44,161 nucleotides of DNA from Sphingobacterium sp. (GCA_022712315.1 JALAGS010000214.1:1-44161); one strand, 5' to 3'; positions 27,914 through 37,102 are shown, counted from the first letter of the stretch. A program made the numbers and translations. The notes: generated by a model not told the origin, from the letters alone.

Positions 27914-29836
27914 TTACCATCCTGCACTTTGGACAAGATTTGGGTTACGTCTTCTTTCATTTAAGCTCAATGGCCAAAAGTAATCTCGATCCATAAATGA
28001 CCGTGTATATAATAGTGTTGTCCGATAGTAAGAACCTTCGGATGATTGATTGATATCCCATCCCAAAATTGGATTGTTTAGTTCTTTGACGGCATCTTTC
28101 CAACGGCGAAGATCCCAAAAACGTACACCTTCCAGCGCAAACTCATTTGTACGTTCACGTTTGATAATTTCACGCAGACCATCTTTGGTTGCGGGTTTGT
28201 TTGGCGCAGAAGAGTAATTTTGCCACGATTCTACAACACCTTTAAGGCCACTCCGCGTTCGGACGGCATCAATGTAGGAATACGCCTCTGTTGATGGGCC
28301 ATTTGCTTCGTTTAAAGCTTCTGCGTAGTAAAGGTAGAGATTGGCTAAACGCATAATCGGATGCCCAAATAACCGAGCTGTGTAGGCGTTACTTGCACCC
28401 ACGGTACTCCGATAATTATAGTGTTTTTTTGAGGCATATCCTGTCCAATTGAATCGTGTAGGGTCCACTTTTCCCGACGATCCCGAATATTTGAGATCAA
28501 TATTGTAGGCATTTGCTTCCGACCCAGCTTGCAACATAAAGACACGTCCGACATCAAACATTAAGGTGCCATAAAATCTATTTTCCCGATTTAGATTCAT
28601 CCGGGCTGTTTGTTTCCCAGCGACCAAATCGTATTTATAAGCATCTGTGTTGGGAACTGTAATCAAATCGAATCTCGAAGTATATGGATAAGTAATATCT
28701 TCCTCAATAGGTACACCATTGTTGGAATAGAATTTCTCCACAATATTTAAAGTCGCAGACATAAAGCCCAATAAAGTTCCGGATGTGGCATTGGCCGTGT
28801 AGCGGGGAAGCATAAAATAACCTTGAATGGTTCCATTGGCGGTTGATTTGGTATCTAGCCATAATACTTCTGGATTGTCTGTGTTTTCATTATAAGCCTC
28901 CCGGATATTCATCTGAAATTGCGTACTGGCTTGAGGTGTAAATCCTCCAGTGGGTGTCCAGGTATGTAATTTTTTACCATGCTCGGTAGCAAAATCAATA
29001 GCCTCTTTACAGGCTTTGGCTGCCAATTGCCATTTTTCTGACGAATAACTGTGGTTGAACAGCTCCTTGCCGTCGCTGTTTTTAATTGAAGCTTCGGTAC
29101 CAACGTTTCCGTTGAAAAGAGGGCTGGCGGCATAAACCAATATCTCAGCCTTCATTGCTTTGGCGACGATTTTTGTGATGCGGCCTGTTTCACTGTTCAC
29201 TGCAGTAACATCATCCATTAAATTGGGAATGGATTCATCAATCATACTGACAATATAGTTGAAGCATTCGTCGACACTATTCCGGGCCAATTGGGAGGAT
29301 CCCGGGCTATCATATATCGGGATATTCTTGTCTCTGATAGGTACTGGGCCGTACTGCTTCATTAAGAGAAAATGATAGTAGGCTTTCAAAAATTTGACTT
29401 CTGAGATCCACATCTGTTTCTCTTCGTCTGTCATATCTGGTACCGACATAATATTGTTGAGAAATGTATTGCAGTTTGTGATGCCTACCCAAAGATTTGT
29501 TGCTCCGTTATTTCCGTCCCAGGCATTTAATAATGGATTGTCACCGTTTTGATTCCCTAAAGCAATTCTCCAGTTGAAGTACCCCGAATAGGTTGATTCG
29601 GAGTTTAACCAGAATTCGTCACCCGAGAGCCACCCAGGGTTATTGGTCATTGAAAAGCTCTGTGGTAATTGACTATAACAGGTCACTAAATAACGCTCGG
29701 CCATTGTACGCATTGCAAATGCTTGATCGAGTACGGGTGCATTATCTGGAACAACATCCAGAAACTTATTACAGGAGGTCGAAAGACCTACTATTAGCCC
29801 CAACCCGATTATAATTTTCTTAAATCTCATTTTCAT
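27914..29836 (-). CDS. SusD/RagB-family nutrient-binding lipoprotein (locus 3)
   Basis: 640 aa, a long member of the family. The lipoprotein signal ends GLSTSC (Cys22 from the first ATG; a second ATG lies two codons on), followed by NKFLDVVPDNAPVLDQAFAM. The SusD fold is shown by EVKFLKAYYHFLLMKQYGPVP, MKAEILVYAASPLFNG and the C-terminal LYLYYAEALNEANGP and ERTNEFALEGVRFWDLRRWK. It starts 6 bp after susC and is followed by two accessory lipoproteins. The nearby sulfatase and GH92 genes suggest a glycan as substrate (inference). Confidence 0.93.
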   Translation of the reverse strand: MKMRFKKIIIGLGLIVGLSTSCNKFLDVVPDNAPVLDQAFAMRTMAERYLVTCYSQLPQSFSMTNNPGWLSGDEFWLNSESTYSGYFNWRIALGNQNGDNPLLNAWDGNNGATNLWVGITNCNTFLNNIMSVPDMTDEEKQMWISEVKFLKAYYHFLLMKQYGPVPIRDKNIPIYDSPGSSQLARNSVDECFNYIVSMIDESIPNLMDDVTAVNSETGRITKIVAKAMKAEILVYAASPLFNGNVGTEASIKNSDGKELFNHSYSSEKWQLAAKACKEAIDFATEHGKKLHTWTPTGGFTPQASTQFQMNIREAYNENTDNPEVLWLDTKSTANGTIQGYFMLPRYTANATSGTLLGFMSATLNIVEKFYSNNGVPIEEDITYPYTSRFDLITVPNTDAYKYDLVAGKQTARMNLNRENRFYGTLMFDVGRVFMLQAGSEANAYNIDLKYSGSSGKVDPTRFNWTGYASKKHYNYRSTVGASNAYTARLFGHPIMRLANLYLYYAEALNEANGPSTEAYSYIDAVRTRSGLKGVVESWQNYSSAPNKPATKDGLREIIKRERTNEFALEGVRFWDLRRWKDAVKELNNPILGWDINQSSEGSYYRTTLLYTRSFMDRDYFWPLSLNERRRNPNLVQSAGW

Positions 29837-29842
29837 AGTTTC

Positions 29843-32800
29843 TTATAAATTAGCATTGATACCAATGTTAAATACCCTTTGTAGTGGATAATTTAGCGCA
29901 TTACCACCCATTTCAGGATCCCATAATTTGAAAGAGCTAAATCGTAATAGATTGGTTGCACTGGCATAAATACGTAGGTTTTTGAATTTGTATCGTTGCG
30001 TTAACTTTTTGTTGAATGTGTAGCCTAATTCGACTTGTTTTAAACGAAGCAGACTGCCATTACGCATCCAAAAAGTACTTTGAACAGTGTTGTTGGCCAT
30101 TGGCATTACGCTTAGACGAGGCCATGCCGCATAGATATTTTTATTGTCCTCGGACCAATAGTTGTTTGCCCATTCTTGGAAGACAGCATTGGGTGATGTT
30201 TCAATACCGAATGGAGCGATACCGCGACTCAATGGACTGCTCGTATTATTAGTGGTTGGATTAATAAATAACGATGTTCTTCCAACTCCACTAAAGAAGA
30301 ACGAGCAATCGAAACCTTTATAGCCTGTGCTTAAACCAAACCCATAATTGATTTCTGGAGTTGTAGGATAGCCAATTGGCATGCGGTCATCATCATTGAT
30401 TAAACCGTCTCGGTTAACGTCCAAATATTTGATGTCTCCACCACGGACTGTCGATCCGAATTCTTGCGCGGGACTATTATAGACTTCGTTATCATCGATA
30501 AACAGTCGCTCAGCGATATAACCAAACTGATTGCTGACGGAAGTCCCTTGACGTTGGCGGTACGCGTTTTTATACGCTGGCTCTTCGAAGAATGCATATT
30601 CTCCTGTTGCAAAAGTGAATGTACCCCTGCCTTGGAACCATAAATCACTGTTAACAGACTTATTGTAGACCAATTCTCCGTCAAAACCCTTACTCTTATA
30701 TTTCCCGACATTGGCAAAAACAGAGGCGGTTAGACCGTTGATAGAGGATAATGAACGTGCTTGAACGATATTGTCGCGTTGTTGCTGATAAAAATCACCT
30801 GTAAATGTCAATGCGCCTTTAAATAAGCTTAAGTCAATTCCTAAATTCGTTTGTTTGGAGATTTCCCATCTAATGTCTGGGTTGGCATACCGATTGACCA
30901 CAATGCCGTTGACTGTTCTACGTCCTGACTCGGCGGGTAAACCGAAAGAATAACCATAATCTGCGCTATTCAGGTTGACATCTGAAAGGTAGAAGAATCT
31001 CGTGTCGAGAATCTGGTCATTTCCGAGGACACCACGAGTGAAGCGGAATTTTAAATTGCTGACGACGTCTTTAATTGGTTCGAAAAACTGCTCATTGGAG
31101 ACATTCCATGCTAAACCGAAGGAAGGGAAAAATCCCCAACGAAATTTATCGGAAAACTTCTCAGAGCCATTATACCCGAAAGCGAATTGAGCGTGGTATC
31201 GATTATCATACCCATAGGTGAAGCTACCTGATAAGGACACATTTCTGTTGGGAAGCGTATTGATCAGGGAGATGTTATTGTCGACGGGTGTTTTGACGTT
31301 ATCCCGAATGGTGTTGATCAACATTCCAAACACATTATGTTTCTCATTAAAGGTCCGTTGATAAGAGAGCTGATTCTCCATATAGAAAACAGCAGATTGG
31401 GTTCTTTCTCCAGGAACAAAGTCGAGGTATTCTGTTCCTGTTTCAGGATTAATCTCGCGAAAGAGCAAAGAGTTATTTTTTGGATCGGTTCCTATTGGCT
31501 CATAATAAAACGGATTGTATTGGCGTGATTGGGCAAAATAAGAATTTCTGCTTAGATTGAAGAGTCCTCTATAATTTAGACCTTCTAGAAGAATTGTTGA
31601 GAAGTCTTGTTTTAATTCCAATTGCACCTGAATATCACTTCGCTTTCTTTCCGAGTATCCGCGCATAATCTGAGCGTAAGGGTTGGCATACTGTCCCTTA
31701 TCGGCATTTCCGAAGAGTGGATGCTGAATATAGGACTGACTAGGGCCGGCTTGATAGACAGGAAGAAATAAAACAGGATTTGCACGAAGTGCAAGATTGT
31801 AGGCCTCTGCTCCATTTGTCGGTGGACCACTGTAATTTTGCAGATTGGCCACGGTGCGAACCATAGCGAATGTTGATTTGGTTAAGTTAATACCAATATT
31901 ACTCCGCAGGTTCATCACCTTGAAATTAACGTTATTGTTAAAGTTGTTCAAAGCATCCATTTTAAGTAAACCATTGTCATTGGTAAAATTTCCACTCACG
32001 TTATAAGTTGCAATTTGTCCACCGCCAGATACACTTAAGTTGTAGTTTTGAGTTGTTGTGGTCTTCTTAGTAAGGGCATTGAGCCAATCTACTGCTGGGT
32101 AGGTGATCGGATCATCTCCAGCAGCTGTGCGTTCAATTTTATATTGCCCATAAGGTTCTACCCCCAAGGGATCACGTGTTGTAACAGCCTCATTGTACAT
32201 TTTCATCCAAGTGACGGGATCCGCGAATTTCAGCGTTTGGGTAGGTGTTGAAATACGTTGTTCGGCTCTAAAGCTGATTGTTGCAGGTCCGTCACGTCCT
32301 ATCTTTGTTGTTACTAGGACAACTCCGTTTGCTCCACGGGAGCCATATACGGCTGATGCGGTCGCGTCACGTAAGATCGAAAAATTTTCGATGTCATCAA
32401 CTGGGATACGTGCCAAGTCATCCGCTGTGACCTCCATATTATCGACGAGAATCAATGGTTTATTATTCGTGCCAAAAGTACCTACACCTCTGATGAAGAA
32501 ATCGGCATTGTCGCCTCCCGGCTCTCCACTACGTTGAAATGAGACGACACCAGCTACTTTCCCCTGTAAAGCGGCGGTAAGGTTACTTACTGGTGCGCGC
32601 AATTCTTTTGGGCTAAGTGATGAAACGGAACCAATAAGATCGCTCTTCCTGGAGCGTTGACCAAATGCTGTAACAACGACCTCATCGATTGAACTTGATG
32701 CTGATTCTTTTAATATGATATCGAATTTTGATTTGCCGTTAACTGCAACTTCTTGTGGGTCATATCCAACCATTGTAAAGACCATCGTTGCATTAGCAGG

Positions 32801-33442
32801 TACCTTTAGCACAAAAGCGCCATTGATATCGGTCGCTGTGCCTAAACCTGATTTCCCCTTGACACTTACACTAACGCCCGTAAGTTTTCTGCCTAAGGTA
32901 TCACTGACGGAACCTGTAACTTGGGTTTCTTGCTGTATGTCTAAACTCTTGTTGATGATTGGCTTGCTGATAATCCTGCTTGGTTCTTCACGATGTGGTT
33001 CAATCTTTTTCTTAATGACAATTGTTTTGTCAAAGAAATCGTAAGTAAAATCGGCATTCCCCAATATCATGTTTAGAACCTGTGAAAACGGTTGGTTTTT
33101 TACATCGAGAGAAATGTCTTTATTGGCAGATATTTCATTCTTTTTGTAGAAGAAAGTATATCCACTTTGTTTCTCAAGATCTTTTAAAATAACTTGAAGG
33201 CTTGTATTATGCTTTTTAAGCGTAATTTGCTGTGCATAGGTATGAGCATCCACTTGGGATAGTCCTAGGCCGATCAATAAAGTGATTAAGTTGACCCTCA
33301 TAAGAGATCTAGGTAATGGTCGCGCAAAAAAAGGTTTTTGTTTTTCACTTTTAAGGCTTTTATTAGGCGTCATTTTAACGCCCAATAAACCTTCATGAAA
33401 ATCCCTCTCCTTTCTCATGAACGGAGTTGTTGAAAATTTCAT
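29843..33442 (-). CDS. SusC/RagA-family TonB-dependent receptor with STN domain (locus 3)
   Basis: 1199 aa from the first ATG. A 47-residue charged extension precedes the signal core MRVNLITLLIGLGLSQVDA (Met48, an alternative start at 33301), with cleavage near AHTYAQ. The STN domain covers about 75-145 (LQVILKDLEKQSGYTFFYKK), a carboxypeptidase-regulatory-like domain about 174-248 (VTGSVSDTLGRKLTGVSV), the TonB-box region is SIDEVVVTAFGQRSRKSDLI, and the plug has ILRDATASAVYGSRGANGVV. The barrel ends FNIGINANL, without the usual terminal aromatic residue. Its 162-bp leader contains a hairpin that reads as a terminator on the other strand. Confidence 0.93.
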   Translation of the reverse strand: MKFSTTPFMRKERDFHEGLLGVKMTPNKSLKSEKQKPFFARPLPRSLMRVNLITLLIGLGLSQVDAHTYAQQITLKKHNTSLQVILKDLEKQSGYTFFYKKNEISANKDISLDVKNQPFSQVLNMILGNADFTYDFFDKTIVIKKKIEPHREEPSRIISKPIINKSLDIQQETQVTGSVSDTLGRKLTGVSVSVKGKSGLGTATDINGAFVLKVPANATMVFTMVGYDPQEVAVNGKSKFDIILKESASSSIDEVVVTAFGQRSRKSDLIGSVSSLSPKELRAPVSNLTAALQGKVAGVVSFQRSGEPGGDNADFFIRGVGTFGTNNKPLILVDNMEVTADDLARIPVDDIENFSILRDATASAVYGSRGANGVVLVTTKIGRDGPATISFRAEQRISTPTQTLKFADPVTWMKMYNEAVTTRDPLGVEPYGQYKIERTAAGDDPITYPAVDWLNALTKKTTTTQNYNLSVSGGGQIATYNVSGNFTNDNGLLKMDALNNFNNNVNFKVMNLRSNIGINLTKSTFAMVRTVANLQNYSGPPTNGAEAYNLALRANPVLFLPVYQAGPSQSYIQHPLFGNADKGQYANPYAQIMRGYSERKRSDIQVQLELKQDFSTILLEGLNYRGLFNLSRNSYFAQSRQYNPFYYEPIGTDPKNNSLLFREINPETGTEYLDFVPGERTQSAVFYMENQLSYQRTFNEKHNVFGMLINTIRDNVKTPVDNNISLINTLPNRNVSLSGSFTYGYDNRYHAQFAFGYNGSEKFSDKFRWGFFPSFGLAWNVSNEQFFEPIKDVVSNLKFRFTRGVLGNDQILDTRFFYLSDVNLNSADYGYSFGLPAESGRRTVNGIVVNRYANPDIRWEISKQTNLGIDLSLFKGALTFTGDFYQQQRDNIVQARSLSSINGLTASVFANVGKYKSKGFDGELVYNKSVNSDLWFQGRGTFTFATGEYAFFEEPAYKNAYRQRQGTSVSNQFGYIAERLFIDDNEVYNSPAQEFGSTVRGGDIKYLDVNRDGLINDDDRMPIGYPTTPEINYGFGLSTGYKGFDCSFFFSGVGRTSLFINPTTNNTSSPLSRGIAPFGIETSPNAVFQEWANNYWSEDNKNIYAAWPRLSVMPMANNTVQSTFWMRNGSLLRLKQVELGYTFNKKLTQRYKFKNLRIYASATNLLRFSSFKLWDPEMGGNALNYPLQRVFNIGINANL

Positions 33443-33460
33443 TAAATTCGTTTGGTTTTA

Positions 33461-33541
33461 ATGTGTTAATAATTGAGATGTTATACGATACTTTAATACC
33501 AATTACTATGACGGATTCTGCGCCAACAGGGTCCGTTTTTT
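33461..33541 (+). ncRNA. candidate small RNA antisense to the susC (locus 3) leader
   Basis: No + strand gene lies near, yet a hairpin with T-tract at 33511-33541 reads as an intrinsic terminator on the + strand. Upstream on the same strand, TTG (33427-33429), a 17-bp spacer and TTCGTTTG (33447-33454, one mismatch to TAnnTTTG) form a weak promoter. A transcript from about 33461 would be roughly 80 bases and complementary to the 5' leader of susC. Position between anti-sigma and susC genes resembles the DonS type of cis-antisense RNA known from Bacteroides. Start point and existence are inference. Confidence 0.35.
33511..33541 (+). terminator. intrinsic terminator on the + strand inside the susC (locus 3) leader
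   Basis: ACGGATTCTG (33511-33520) pairs with CAGGGTCCGT (33527-33536) over 10 bp around a CGCCAA loop and runs into TTTTTT (33536-33541). Two of the pairs are G-U and exist only in the + strand RNA; on the - strand they become A-C mismatches, and no T-tract follows there. A weaker outer repeat (33494-33503 with 33542-33551) surrounds it. Confidence 0.6.
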
Positions 33542-33604
33542 ATTGGCATTAACAATAAGGGTTTATGGTGGCAGTTTTGTGCTTGTCATAATTTTATCAA
33601 TTGG

Positions 33605-34741
33605 TTATGTAATGATTAATTTAATTCGGTTATTGTCACCCACTAAAGCTTTTGTATTGATATCTGCATAATTGAGTAGCTCAATCAATTTATTTAAACT
33701 TAGATTGCGGGGGATTGTGCCCATGTATTGTTCTTTGCTTTTACTTCGTTTGTAGATAATGTCAATGTTATACCAGCGGGCAATTTGTTGCATTACCTCT
33801 TCTGTGTTATTACCATTGAAATAAAACTGACCTTTTTTCCAGCTTAATACTTCTTCAAGATCTATGTGGCGGGAATTTAGTGTGCCATGTTGTAAAGTCG
33901 CCTGTTCATTTGGTTTTAGGTAAATATTGGATTGCGGTACATCTTGTGCTGAGACCAGAACAGCCCCTTCCTCTAGGGTTGTTTGTGTTCTATCTGCTTC
34001 GGGGTATGCATTGACATTGAAGCGCGTTCCAAGAACCTCAATTTTCTGACCAGGTGTTTTAACAATAAACTTGCTTCTATTGGTTGTTTTCTGTACGTGA
34101 AAATAGGCTTCCCCTTGGAGTTCAACCTCTCTGTCGCCTGTATCGAAAGAGGTTGGATAGGAGATCTTTGAATCTGCATTTAATGTAACTAATGTACCGT
34201 CTGATAATGTCAGGTCGTATGTGGCCCCTTTTGGTGTATACATGCTATTTTTCTGTCGACTTATTTGACCTGTTTTAACATCGTGATAGCTGATTTGTCC
34301 ATTACCATCCTTTTTTATAATAACATCGCCTGTTTGTATGCTTTGATTGAGTGGAAGGTGTTCGAGGTCTATCTGTTTACCATTTCCCAAGACAATAATT
34401 GCTTTTTCTTTACCTGGTGGGACCGACGCCAATTGTTCGGTACTCGCTAGGATTTCGGGCTTTGGCCAGAGTTTTAAGATAGAAAAACCAATCAGCAGGA
34501 TGCTGGCGGCGATAGCTATATACCTGACTGCACGAAGCTGTATAATTTTTCCTGCCGGATTTTGTATATCCTTGATAAGGCTCTTTTTTGCATTATTTTG
34601 AATATCTGCAAATTCGGTCTCAGAAATGCCGTTCTCGGACTGTTTTTCAAACCAGTCGAGTAGTTCTTTTCTCTCTTCAACAGTATCCTTCCTGTTCAAG
34701 AAGACGGAAATCAGCTTGTATATTTCGTTCATTTGATTCAT
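33605..34741 (-). CDS. FecR-family anti-sigma factor (locus 3)
   Basis: 378 aa (a second ATG three codons on could also start it). The cytoplasmic anti-sigma region covers about 1-68; the membrane helix is about 71-90 (VRYIAIAASILLIGFSIL); the FecR domain has TLSDGTLVTLNADSKISYP, ELQGEAYFHVQKTTNRSKF and IEVLGTRFNVNAYP; the C-terminal DUF4974-type domain has FYFNGNNTEEVMQQIARWYN and LNKLIELLNYAD. It lies 141 bp downstream of its sigma gene and 162 bp upstream of susC, an unusually long gap compared with 3 and 34 bp in loci 1 and 2. Confidence 0.93.
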   Translation of the reverse strand: MNQMNEIYKLISVFLNRKDTVEERKELLDWFEKQSENGISETEFADIQNNAKKSLIKDIQNPAGKIIQLRAVRYIAIAASILLIGFSILKLWPKPEILASTEQLASVPPGKEKAIIVLGNGKQIDLEHLPLNQSIQTGDVIIKKDGNGQISYHDVKTGQISRQKNSMYTPKGATYDLTLSDGTLVTLNADSKISYPTSFDTGDREVELQGEAYFHVQKTTNRSKFIVKTPGQKIEVLGTRFNVNAYPEADRTQTTLEEGAVLVSAQDVPQSNIYLKPNEQATLQHGTLNSRHIDLEEVLSWKKGQFYFNGNNTEEVMQQIARWYNIDIIYKRSKSKEQYMGTIPRNLSLNKLIELLNYADINTKALVGDNNRIKLIIT

Positions 34742-34882
34742 AACAGGTCCATTGGAATGGTCAGTTATTATACAAGTGTGTGAAATAAGGTGTAACCTCC
34801 AGTCGAAAATGGAAAAAAAGTGTTTTTTTTAAAATGGATAAAATATTTATGGAAATACCTGTTAAAAAGGTACGGGTGTTGA

Positions 34883-35458
34883 CTAGAAAAATAGTGTAAA
34901 ATGAAATAAATGGCTTGTTGCTGCACGAAGATGTTTGAGTGCTTTATTAATGTGTTTTTCGACGGTAGACTCACTGATATTAAGCTGCTGAGCAATAGCT
35001 TTGTTGCTCATGTAGAAATCACGGCTCAATTTAAATACTTCCCGGCATTTTTCAGGAAGGTTTTCGACTTCTTTGGCGACAATATCGATGATATAACGGT
35101 AATAGAGTTTGTCTTCTATTGCAACGGTTTCATCTTCTAGTTCGAGCTCGTCAGAATCGATAGATGATACCTTTAATTTTAAATTCTTACGATAATGGGC
35201 AAGGATGAGATATCTACAGGAGCTAAACAGATAGGCCGGGAGAGATTCTATCTGTTCAATCATTTCCCTATTTTTCCATACTGACATAAAAAGGTCGTGC
35301 AGTATATCTTCAGCGACTTCACTGCTAGCAACTTTTTTTGCAATAAAAGCGATTAAATCAGGTGTAAATAGATCATATAATACAACAAATGCCCGTTGAT
35401 CTCCTTGGCGTATAAGCGGGAGAAGCTCGTGGTATTGATATGATTTTGGATTTTTCAT
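34883..35458 (-). CDS. ECF-type RNA polymerase sigma factor (locus 3)
   Basis: 191 aa. Region 2: VAEDILHDLFMSVWKNRE and LPAYLFSSCRYLILAHYRK; region 4: LPEKCREVFKLSR and the helix-turn-helix IAQQLNISESTVEKHINKAL; the C-terminus HLFHFTLFF resembles that of the locus 2 sigma factor (FHTFLSFF), and the two share the ILHDLF core-binding motif, unlike the locus 1 sigma factor. It starts the - strand unit FecR, SusC, SusD, DUF4959-type and DUF4998 genes. The 158-bp spacer to the sulfatase gene on its upstream side should hold its promoter; no convincing match was found. Confidence 0.92.
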   Translation of the reverse strand: MKNPKSYQYHELLPLIRQGDQRAFVVLYDLFTPDLIAFIAKKVASSEVAEDILHDLFMSVWKNREMIEQIESLPAYLFSSCRYLILAHYRKNLKLKVSSIDSDELELEDETVAIEDKLYYRYIIDIVAKEVENLPEKCREVFKLSRDFYMSNKAIAQQLNISESTVEKHINKALKHLRAATSHLFHFTLFF

Positions 35459-35616
35459 GGGTGCACTCGGGCCGTAAACTTAATGAAAAAAATATGATTT
35501 CATGTTACAGGAATGATAATCTCTATTTTTTAGCGTTTTTACTATATTTCTATATTTTCAAGAACTTTAATAGTTTTTGGGGTAATACTCCGTTTGCTAC
35601 TCCCCAGATATTAGTT

Positions 35617-37049
35617 TTATTTTTTGTGCGTGTTTACACTTGTCAATGGGAAAATATCACTTTCGACATGTGCTTTTTCAATCAGTTGGCGTAATTCTTT
35701 GACTTTATTAGGGTTTTCCCGAGCAATATTGTTTTGTTCCTTTGGATCTTGTTTGAGGTTATATAGTTCGGCCGAAGGCTGGCTACTCGTAACTTTTTGT
35801 AAGATAAGTTTCCAATCTCCTTGGCGCAAGGCTTGACGTCCCCCGTCTTCATGAAATTCCCAGTATAGGTATTGATGCTGTTTTTGTTGTTACCCAGCAG
35901 CGTTGGCACAAATGAGATGCCATCCGTATAATGAGGTTTGTTCGCTTGGGCAACCTCGACCATGGTCGGCATAATATCCCAAAAAGCTCCCAAATAGCTT
36001 GAAGTTTTTCCTTCGGCTACTTTACCTTGCCAATAAACAATGAAAGGTGTTTTGATACCGCCCTCATAGAGATCGCGTTTGTTGCCGCGTAACCCGCCAG
36101 AGCTATTGAAAAAATTGGGATCGGCCCCGCCTTCTTTGTGTGATCCATTGTCGCTTGTAAAAATGATTATCGTATTATCCAGTAGTTTGTTTTTACGCAA
36201 TCGATCAACGATTTGACCTACATACGCATCCATACGGCTCACCATACTGGCATACATAGCATGTGGTTTTTCTACTGAAGCATAGCCAGGAACTGTAGCT
36301 TGCGGTCCATAATCATTGCCTTTGTATGGCTTTTCGTCAAACCTGTTCGCATATAGTTGGTAATACTTGTCGTCCGGACCAGACAATTCGGCGTGAGGAA
36401 GCACGGTAGGTACATATAGAAAAAAAGGTCTCTCCCTATTTTCATCAATAAATTCTAAGGTCTTTTCTTGGATTAATGCCGGTGCATACTGTCCCTGCGC
36501 CATTAAGCCATTATCATTTAGTTCTATCCGCTCTTTATTATGCCAAAGGTGTGTAGGGTAATAACGGTGGGATTGACGTTGACAGTTATAGCCGTAAAAC
36601 TCATCGAAACCTTTTTGGTTAGGAGCACCTGACGTATTGACCATGCCGAGCCCCCATTTTCCAAACGCACCGGTTGTATATCCGGCTTGTTGGAGGAGCA
36701 TAGCAAAAGTCTGTACGGAGTCCGCTAGCGGTTGTTGTCCTTCAGGTTCAATTTCTTTGTTGCCACGCACGTAGGTATGTCCAGTGTGCTGTCCAGTCAT
36801 TAAAGACGAACGGGATGGAGCGCAAACGGATGTGCCAGCATAGAAATTGTCAAATTTCATTCCTTTGGCGGCGAGTGAATCGATATGTTTGGTCTCGATT
36901 TTTTGCTGACCATATACACCTAGGTCTCCATAGCCAAGATCATCTGCCATAATAAGAACAATATTTGGTCGTTGGTCTTTCTTTTGAGCTAAAGCAAGGG
37001 TCGTTAGCGTTAAAAGAAAAGATAACATAAAAGGTGTTTTCATTTGCAT
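35617..37049 (-). pseudogene. arylsulfatase-type (S1) gene interrupted by a one-base frameshift
   Basis: The intact part encodes a signal peptide (LTTLALAQ), the metal-binding Asp pair in NIVLIMADDLGYGDLG, and the formylglycine motif CAPSR with Cys76. Near residue 389 the frame is lost: as read, the chain runs on to a nonsense tail ending at 35682. One extra A in the five-A run of the message (35881-35885) would restore a family-like ending KKQHQYLYWEFHEDGG, then LRQGDWKLI and LYNLKQDPKEQNNIA, to the stop at 35617, about 477 aa in all, the normal length. So the protein loses the C-terminal subdomain unless this is a sequencing error. It is expected to remove sulfate from a glycan in the periplasm after Cys activation by a maturase not in the window. 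ATG codons at 37049 and 37043 are both possible starts. Confidence 0.8.
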
Positions 37050-37082
37050 TTAGTTAATTTTCAAATTAAATTTTTTGTTGAC

Positions 37083-37102
37083 TAAGCTTGTTCACAAGCT
37101 TA
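37083..37102. promoter_or_regulatory. perfect palindrome upstream of the sulfatase gene
   Basis: TAAGCTTG, spacer TTCA, CAAGCTTA: perfect 8-bp arms, 34 bp before the sulfatase ATG. It could be a binding site for a dimeric regulator or a hairpin in the sulfatase message leader. It has a 4-base spacer and no central CG, unlike a typical LacI-family operator. Confidence 0.35.

Noticed and set aside
32193..33044. Two + strand frames of 114 and 109 codons opposite the locus 3 susC gene
   Set aside because: They are antisense shadows of the conserved plug and STN regions, without start signals or recognisable sequence.
35440..35694. 84-codon + strand frame across the sigma (locus 3)-sulfatase spacer
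   Set aside because: Aromatic-rich translation of AT-rich DNA overlapping the sulfatase end; no promoter or family resemblance.
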